Assembly: GCF_030272615.1 (NCBI RefSeq)
Contig: NC_081412.1
Location: 474,098,157 to 474,162,156, forward strand
Length of the DNA: 64,000 nt
Origin: Cryptomeria japonica
Lineage: Eukaryota > Streptophyta > Pinopsida > Cupressales > Cupressaceae
Direction of reading: 5' to 3'
Shown here: positions 57,678 to 64,000 of the stretch, piece by piece
How positions within the stretch are numbered: the stretch's first letter is position 1
Layout: each line of letters begins with the position of its first letter
The notes under the pieces: model-generated
What the model was told of the DNA's origin: nothing
Seen by the model: the letters and a program-made list of their open reading frames with translations, nothing else
The model's database searches: none
Made by a program: the position numbers and the translations under genes

Positions 57678-59931
57678 AGATGGTGTGGTTTATCGCATTG
57701 TTTCAAAGAAAAACAAGAAAGCATGGTACATGCCCCATCATGCTCCAAGTTGGTGGTTAGGTATGCCCCCTCGAGAGATGGGACAAAATTTCAAAAATTT
57801 GGGCCATCTCTCAAATTCTTTTAAGATAATTAGGCATGGATAGTATAGAGGATTTGGGAATGAAGTATGGAGGAGAAGGATAAGCCAATAAGTACCCTTA
57901 ACATAGATCAGGTAGGAGAGATGGTACAAAAGTAGTGTTGTGGTGAATTTGATGGATGTTGTATAATTGATCAGTATTAGCTGGACAGTCTAGTGCAATT
58001 GATTAAATTGCCCCAGTTTAGTCAAAGTGTGATAGTTGATGTTCGTTGTGCACTTGGATAGCATAAAATTTGAGTAAGTGAGTTAAATTGACCTAATGAT
58101 ACTTAGAAAATTGATGCAATTTCCCAATGAAGTCAAGGTATTTGAAGCAAAATACTCGTTGAGACTCAAATAATTGATGTAATTCTATATTTTTATTGTG
58201 TTTGATTGGTTGACCAATTGATAGTTTTTGCATTTTAGGTTGTTTGTAGCATTTTGTAGACTCAGCATACCTATTGAGGCTAGGAAATTGATGTAAATGG
58301 CTATTGTAGTCTAGGTGTGCATGAGTCGATGTACCTATCTAGACATAGTAATTTAATTTTCTTATAGGATGACCTAGGTAACATAGGTTACACAACCCCT
58401 CCTTTTAGAGATAGATTGTGATGAATGTGGCTTGATTGGTTTGATTGGACACGATGTAGGGTATGTGATGATGATGATCGAGATGGGGAGGGTGAGGTGG
58501 GGAAGTCAATTTTAGATAGAATGTATGGAGGACCTAGTACTGATTCCTATGGAAGAGGATCAAAATTGAGTTATCCATTGACATGAATGGTGTGTGTATC
58601 ATTGTACTTACTCATGATTTTAGGGAGAGTCCTTTACACTTAGCTTTCTCATAGCAACCCTGTTGCTTGCGTATGCATGCACACCAAATATTTAAAATGT
58701 ATGAATGAACAGATGCATGGGCGATATGCAAGGAATGCAATACAGATAAGATGAAATGGTGATCCATGGCTTATTCATAATACTTTATTTTGTCATCGAG
58801 CGTGGTAGTACCGAACTTGGCCAAAGTATTAGAAACCACGGTTGAGCATTACACCTATAAAAAACATCGCAAACAAGGAAACTTCCCTCCATTCTAGTTC
58901 ATATACACATGGTCAAGGTATACATTGTAGTTAGTAAGCCATAGTGATCCATGACTTGTATTTTTGTATAGGATCTCGTAGCTTAGTGAAATTCCCACAT
59001 GGACATCATTAGTATTTTCCCCAAAACATCATTGGAACAATCCACATGCAAGAAAAAAAAGGAAAAGGATATCATGAACCATCCTGGCCACTTTAATCAC
59101 TTGTGGATATCCTGGAGTAGCATAGGAACTTGATATATAAAAAGAAGGAATTTTACCAAGTGCCTATTAGCCAAACATAATCTTCCCGTCAAAGAAATAT
59201 GTCTCCATGTCTTGTTTTGAAGGAAGGATGCATCCTTGTTTTAAGGCAATCTTGTGTATATGTTGCGTACATATTTGCTTGTTTGTTGATATGATAATTG
59301 GTCATCTTTTAGGTAACCCAAATGTTGTTTATGTCTAACTAGATGTTTGTGTATATTGAACAAGTGTATTGCAATGTTTTTGATTGATTTTTACATTTTC
59401 TAATGTTTTTGGGTGTTTGTTTTGTTTTGAATTTTTTTGGTTTTGTTTAGGGCATTTAATAAATATTTTTGAGATTTTTGAGATTTTGGAAATGTTTTTG
59501 AATTATTTCAGGATATTTTTTCGAATGAGTAACTCGGAGAATTACCAGCATCTAGAATCCACTCCCATCATATATTAAAAAGTTGCCCCTAGTTAGGTGC
59601 CAGGGTCAAAGCCAGATGCAAGACACATGAGGTATTAAACCTAATTTCAAATCAATAAGAATCTATGAGAGATATGATATATGAGCGGATGCAATGGATG
59701 TGATCACAACAAGTCTTAAAGACAATGGAGTCACAACCTTTACGAATGGTGCCTATTTGTTAGGTTTATACCATTGTACTTATCTAAGGCACAACCGAAG
59801 TGCTTTACACCATTTGGATGAATGATTTTTCTCTACTATTTTCTTGATTTTTAAAATTTTTTTTTGGTACTTTTTATAGGACCTTTTTTGAATGTTTTTG
59901 GTCTTTTTTGAGATTTTTTGATCTCGATGCT
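57678..59931 (-). other. Long 3' untranslated interior of the gypsy element
   Basis: About 2.25 kb between the end of integrase and the polypurine tract without a convincing frame. A second purine-rich word, CTAAAAGGAGGGG (minus strand, about 58396-58408), and ACTAGGGGCAAC (minus strand, near 59590) occur here. Some plant gypsy lineages carry long 3' non-coding or extra-ORF regions. Confidence 0.45.
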
Positions 59932-60798
59932 CTACATAGCTTTTGTATGGAAATTTTTGAGATGCATGCTATTGATTAGATTTTCCAGTGGTTTCCCTTC
60001 TGAAGTTTCTAACTGATATTCCCAAGACACGAAGACTATAGTGATGAAATATCGACCCAACCAATTGGATTCAAATTCTCCTAGATGTTTTCTATTTGGT
60101 TGATTGCGAAGATTCTCTCTAAGATCAAGATCTCCTACCTCAAATGTGCGAGGTCTGACCCTATGATTGTAGCATATTCTCATGTGTTGATGATAAGTTT
60201 TAAGGTGATTATAGGCATCTTGTCGCTTCTCATCAAGCAGTTCCAAGTCTTGAAGATGAGAACCTTAATACTCTTCATCATTGATCAGATTGTGAAAGGA
60301 GACCCGTAGGGACGGTAATTCAACTTCAATAGACAAGATGACCTCTACTCAATATACAAGTAAGTACGGGGTTGTGCTTCTAAGAGATCAAATGCTAGTC
60401 TTGTTTAAGATCCTTAATATGTTCTTGTTTGAGTCTTATGCTTGTCCATTTCCTTGTGGGAAATATGGGATGGAGAAGCGGTGTTGGATATGAAACTCCT
60501 CACAGAGTTCACAAACATCCTGATTTTTGAAAGGAAGCTTGTTATCTATGATGATGGACATGGGTCCACAATATCAATAGATGATGTAGTTTAAGATGAA
60601 TGAAGTGATCTTCTTGTCGGTTACTTGGGTGAGTGGAACAACTTTGATCCACTTTGTGAAGTATTCCATGGCAGTAATGATGAAGTTGTGACCATTGGAT
60701 GAAGATGGATGGATTTTACCCACAAGGTCTACTCCCCACTGACAAAAGGGCCATGGTGTTGTGATGGGTTGAAGTTCTTGTTTTGGTGCATGTATCAA
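59932..60798 (-). pseudogene. Gypsy integrase (broken)
   Basis: 60574-60798 reads PITTPWPFCQWGVDLVGKIH and FIITAMEYFTKWIKVVPLT, the catalytic-core block with the first Asp (VDLVG) and the usual EYFTKW. 59932-60246 reads ELLDEKRQDAYNHLKTYHQHM...NHRVRPRTFEVGDLDLR, the C-terminal chromatin-proximal block (GDLVL-type), ending at a stop. The middle of the core (60250-60570), which holds the other acidic residues, is interrupted by stops. Confidence 0.85.
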
Positions 60799-61789
60799 AT
60801 CTCTATGAAGTCTACACTTTCTGACAAAGTAGTAGGAGTTTTTTTACATGGAGGGCCAATAGTATCATGTCAACATGATCTTTTCAGCTAATGAAGGGCC
60901 ACTTGAATGAGCCCCAATAATACCTTCATGTAATTCTTCTAAATATGTGGTCACCTCATATTTCTCTAAACATTGGAGGAGAGTACCATCAAGACCTTGT
61001 CGGTATAGGGATTCGACAATGATGGTGTATTGGGCGGATTGGCATATGAAGGTTTTTTGTTAGTTGTTTGATTGGTTTGGTAGAAGGATTTGGTTGTGTA
61101 GGTAAATGTAAAACTCGCCATACCATGGGAAATAAATACTGATGAGTTGACATACCATTTCTTGGATTCCAAGATATCATAAGCGGGGATCCAAATTTTT
61201 TCAACTAAGAACTCGTAGCATGTTGAGTTTTGTGGAAGATTAAGGAGAGAGGCTATGGTAGCCATTGCATCTGCAACTTAGTTTTGATCTTGAGGAATCT
61301 TCTTAAAAGTGATAATTATGAATAATTTCTTGAAACTATCAACCATTTTCTTTTAAGGCATGAACTTATCATCATTAGCTTGGTATTCATAATTGACTTG
61401 TCGAATTACTAGTTGTGAATCACCATAGACCTGTAGCTCCTTTAAGTTCCATTGTATGACCATTCTTAGACCTATGACCAAGGCCTCATATTGTTCTATT
61501 CATGCATAGAAATATGAGTCTATATGATTTGGGAATGTTGTTGCCTTGAGGAGTGATAAAGAGAATACTCTCCTAAACCATGTCTCATGTATGAACCATC
61601 AAAATATAGCTTCCATTCTTGTGCTAGAATAACTGTGAAGATCTCCTCATCTGAAAAATTTGAGATAATAGGAAGGTCTCCTATGAGTGGCTCTTCGGCC
61701 AATTGATCTGCAATGACTTTCTCTTTTATTTCTTTTTGGTCCACGTACTCCATGTTAAATTCACTTAGGAGAATAACCCACTTTGCCAA
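60799..61789 (-). pseudogene. Gypsy RNase H and integrase zinc region (broken)
   Basis: 61520-61789 has MAKWVILLSEFNMEYV (end of the reverse transcriptase/RNase H link) and WKLYFDGSYMRHGLG, matching the first RNase H block (YFDGS with the catalytic Asp). 60966-61265 starts ATIASLLNLP, the usual end of RNase H (ALATLAS-type), then diverges. The part between reads through several stops. Confidence 0.75.
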
Positions 61790-63999
61790 ACGGCCTATTA
61801 GTGCTACTTTACAGAGTAGGTACTTGAGTGGATCTATCTAGGCAATGAGTTGTATCTTGTGTGTCAACATGTAGTGCCTTAGTTTAGTGGCTACCAAAAC
61901 CACTGCTAAGAAGGATCATTCAATAGGAGTATAATTGACTTCATACCCTACTAGTGTCATGAAATGTCGTATATTGTACATTCTTTTCCTTCTACATTAT
62001 GTTGTGTGAGTAAGACTCCTAAGGTCGTAGTTGTAGCTGATATGTATAGTAACAAAGGCTTGGCTAGAGATGGTGGTATCAGTAATGGTGGCATCATCAG
62101 GTAGTCCTTAAGCTATTGGAATGCTTGATGACAATTCTCTTCCCATTTGAAATAAGCATTCATTTGTAGTAGATGTGTGAAGGGGTGACATTTATCAGAC
62201 CAATTGTGAAATGAACCGATGGATTGATTATAGTCTTCCCTATAATGTCCTTAACTAATTGATGTTCTTAGGCAGTGCCATCTCCATGGTTTCTTTTAGC
62301 TTTACAGGATCAACCTCAATTATTTTATTTGAAACAGTGTACCCTAGGAGCTTCCTGGAAGTCACTCCAAAGACACACTTCTGGGTAAAAATATTAAGTT
62401 GTGTCACACTTTTATAAAGGAAATGGTCAATGCTGATTCAACTTTTTAAATTAAATCAATCGAAAGAGAAATATATGTTTTGAATTTTGAAATGATGTAA
62501 ACTAATAAAATTTATATTCTTTCATCTATTTTATGTCTGTATTTTTAATAAAAATTAAAAAAATTATTTGAATGTGGTTTTTTATAAAGTAAACACTATA
62601 ATTTAGTTGCTAATAAAATGCTGAAATGGAAGTTACACAATACACCACACTTTATTTAGTAAATTTTACTTTTTTCTTCTATTATTTTGTGTATATTGAT
62701 AATTTTTAACTTTAGTGCATGGATATATTTTTCACTATCTTTTATAAATATATATTTTTGAATAAATTTGAAAAGTTGTGTGTGTTGAAATATAACTCTT
62801 TCCGATACCCACCACCTTTTTTCTTAATTATTTATCCAAATTAGAAAAGAATTATATCATCTTCAAATTAATTCTTTTTTGTATGGCATCATATTTTTTT
62901 CATAAATTTTAAATAATTTTTTGTATTTTTGCTCAACAAGATAATCAACCTTATATTTTAGTGTTGATAACCTACTTTCAATAAAATTAAAATATAAAAT
63001 ATAAAAAACTAATTAAAATATTAAAGGATATATATTCTGGAAAATTCACTTTATAGATCTATAAAAGGGTATTTTTACATTTCAAAAAAAAAAATCTTCA
63101 TAAGAGTAGGAGTTGTTGAAACATCGATTTTTTTTTTTTGGGGTAATTAGACCCCAAGTGGTATAAAATATACATTTAGTAGACACTTCCAATTGGAAAG
63201 TTGTGGCCGATATATACCTTAGTTATAATGAATCTATATAGACCAGATATTTAACTAAAATTAGTTTTTAGTTAGAATTACTTAAATTCGCTTGTGCTGA
63301 TAAGTTGGCCTGAAATGTGAGACAGTTTTATACTTTTTCCCTTCTTTGAATTGAGGCGTATATTGTATTGTTCCATTTTGGTAAAAAATTTGTCCAATGT
63401 GGCAAGGTGACCCTCTCTTGTTAATGATTTAGCTAGTAAACCATCCACGTAGTCTTCCCTTAGTTTATGCATCATGTCGTGGAAGATACTAGTCATTGCC
63501 CATTGATATGTGGCGCTTACATTCTTGAGACTGAATCTTATCACATTCCAACAGTATGTACCCCATGGGCATGTAAAATTTGTTTTGTGTTGATCCTCTA
63601 GGGCGATCTTGGTCTAATTGTATCTTGGAAAGCTATCCATGATTTATAGCATTGCATGTCTTGCTTTGAGGTCCACGATCATATCAATGTTGGGAAGTGG
63701 GAACTCATACTTAGGACATGTTTTGTCTAGATCTCTAAAATTTGTATAGATATGGATGCCCCTAGTTGGTTTTGCCACTTGTACAATGTTGGACACCCAT
63801 TTTTCATAATCAATGGGTTTTATGAAATGCACATCTAATAGCTTTTTGATTTCTTCTTTTACTAACAATGTGATCTAAGGATATATTTTTCTAAGCTTTT
63901 TTAAACTGGTTTAACTCCTTTTGCTACCATCAAATGATGCATTACTAGCTCTAGATCTAGTCTCGACATGTCTTCATAGGACCATGCAAAATTGATTTC
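61790..63999 (-). pseudogene. Gypsy reverse transcriptase, split by a TIR element
   Basis: 63644-63868 has VKEEIKKLLDVHFIKPIDY and TNFRDLDKTCPKYEFPLPNI; further N-terminal sequence (AWSYEDMSRLDLELVMHHL) reads to the window edge through stops. 63341-63544 has FSLKNVSATYQWAMTSIFHD and EDYVDGLLAKS: the YVDD metal-binding box is YVDG, so the second catalytic Asp is lost. The frame is then cut by the insertion at 62383-63340 and resumes at about 62382 with CVFGVTSRKLLGYTVS. Confidence 0.85.
62383..63340. mobile_element. 958 bp terminal-inverted-repeat element with 5 bp target duplication
   Basis: Inserted in the gypsy reverse transcriptase. Flanks are CTTCT (62378-62382) and CTTCT (63341-63345), a perfect 5 bp duplication. 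The left end is GGGTAAAAATATTAAGTTGT then GTCACACTTT; the right end, read inwards on the minus strand, is GGAAAAAGTATAAAACTGTC then TCACATTTC. These are similar inverted ends of about 28 bp. Without the insert and one duplication the reverse transcriptase frame is continuous across the site. The interior is about 80% AT by eye with no transposase, so it is non-autonomous. TIR plus a 5 bp duplication would fit a hAT-like element with a short duplication, but I cannot assign a superfamily. Confidence 0.8.
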
Positions 64000-64000
64000 T

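Larger units (their letters stand above)
56413..64000 (-). mobile_element. Ty3/gypsy LTR retrotransposon, 3' part (continues beyond the window)
   Basis: Read right to left: reverse transcriptase (from the edge to about 62220), RNase H, integrase, a long untranslated stretch, polypurine tract and 3' LTR (56413-57663). Reverse transcriptase and RNase H before integrase is the gypsy order. All frames are broken by stops; the reverse transcriptase is also split by a TIR element. Gag, protease and the 5' LTR must lie to the right of 64000. Confidence 0.85.

Noticed and set aside
58395-58408. Purine tract as the polypurine tract of the gypsy element, which would place the LTR at about 58394
   Set aside because: The tract at 57664-57677 directly precedes a TGTAGACAC start and a 1.25 kb block with TG...CA ends and a TATA box; the 58.4 kb site has no such block.

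Overview
The window looks like nuclear DNA of a seed plant, most likely a gymnosperm (conifer). It is AT-rich and gene-poor, with much decayed LTR retrotransposon sequence, long microsatellites and only two convincingly intact host genes. The plant assignment rests on a plant-type (A1B, nepenthesin/CDR1-like) aspartic protease, a PPR fragment, a DUF4283 fragment and plant Ty1/copia and Ty3/gypsy elements. 'Conifer' is inference from style. No rRNA, tRNA or CRISPR array was seen.

Layout. 0-5 kb: a long minus-strand reading frame running off the left edge, then a broken hAT-like (DUF4371/ZNF862-like) transposase. 6.0-12.5 kb: a small LTR retrotransposon with a second, inverted member of the same family nested inside it; both are about 3.2 kb, lack recognisable gag/pol, and share a conserved reading frame. 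15.5-17.1 kb: an intact secreted aspartic protease gene. 17.9-19.9 kb: duplicated exon-like host sequence plus an open exon-like frame. 21.9-29.1 kb: a complete but dead Ty1/copia element on the minus strand. 29-39 kb: decayed repeats, including a recurring 22-27 bp hairpin-like motif. 40-51 kb: a cluster of small cysteine-rich secreted peptide genes (one intact at 50.4 kb, two pseudogenes at 41.3 and 44.1 kb in a 1.5 kb segmental duplication) mixed with a DUF4283 pseudogene and a microsatellite-rich stretch. 51.1 kb: a PPR fragment. 54.9-56.2 kb: an unidentified decayed frame. 56.4-64 kb: the 3' part of a Ty3/gypsy element on the minus strand, whose reverse transcriptase is interrupted by a 958 bp terminal-inverted-repeat element with a perfect 5 bp target duplication.

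The most interesting point is that the aspartic protease at 15.5 kb and the cysteine-rich peptides 25-35 kb away begin with the same module: an upstream region of roughly 250-330 bp with homologous blocks, a TATA box at similar spacing, and a signal-peptide coding segment that aligns at DNA level. The homology stops just after the signal peptide. All four copies are on the minus strand. This suggests that a regulatory and secretion cassette was duplicated and joined to two unrelated mature proteins, giving a candidate co-regulated set of secreted proteins. Whether they are defence proteins is inference only.
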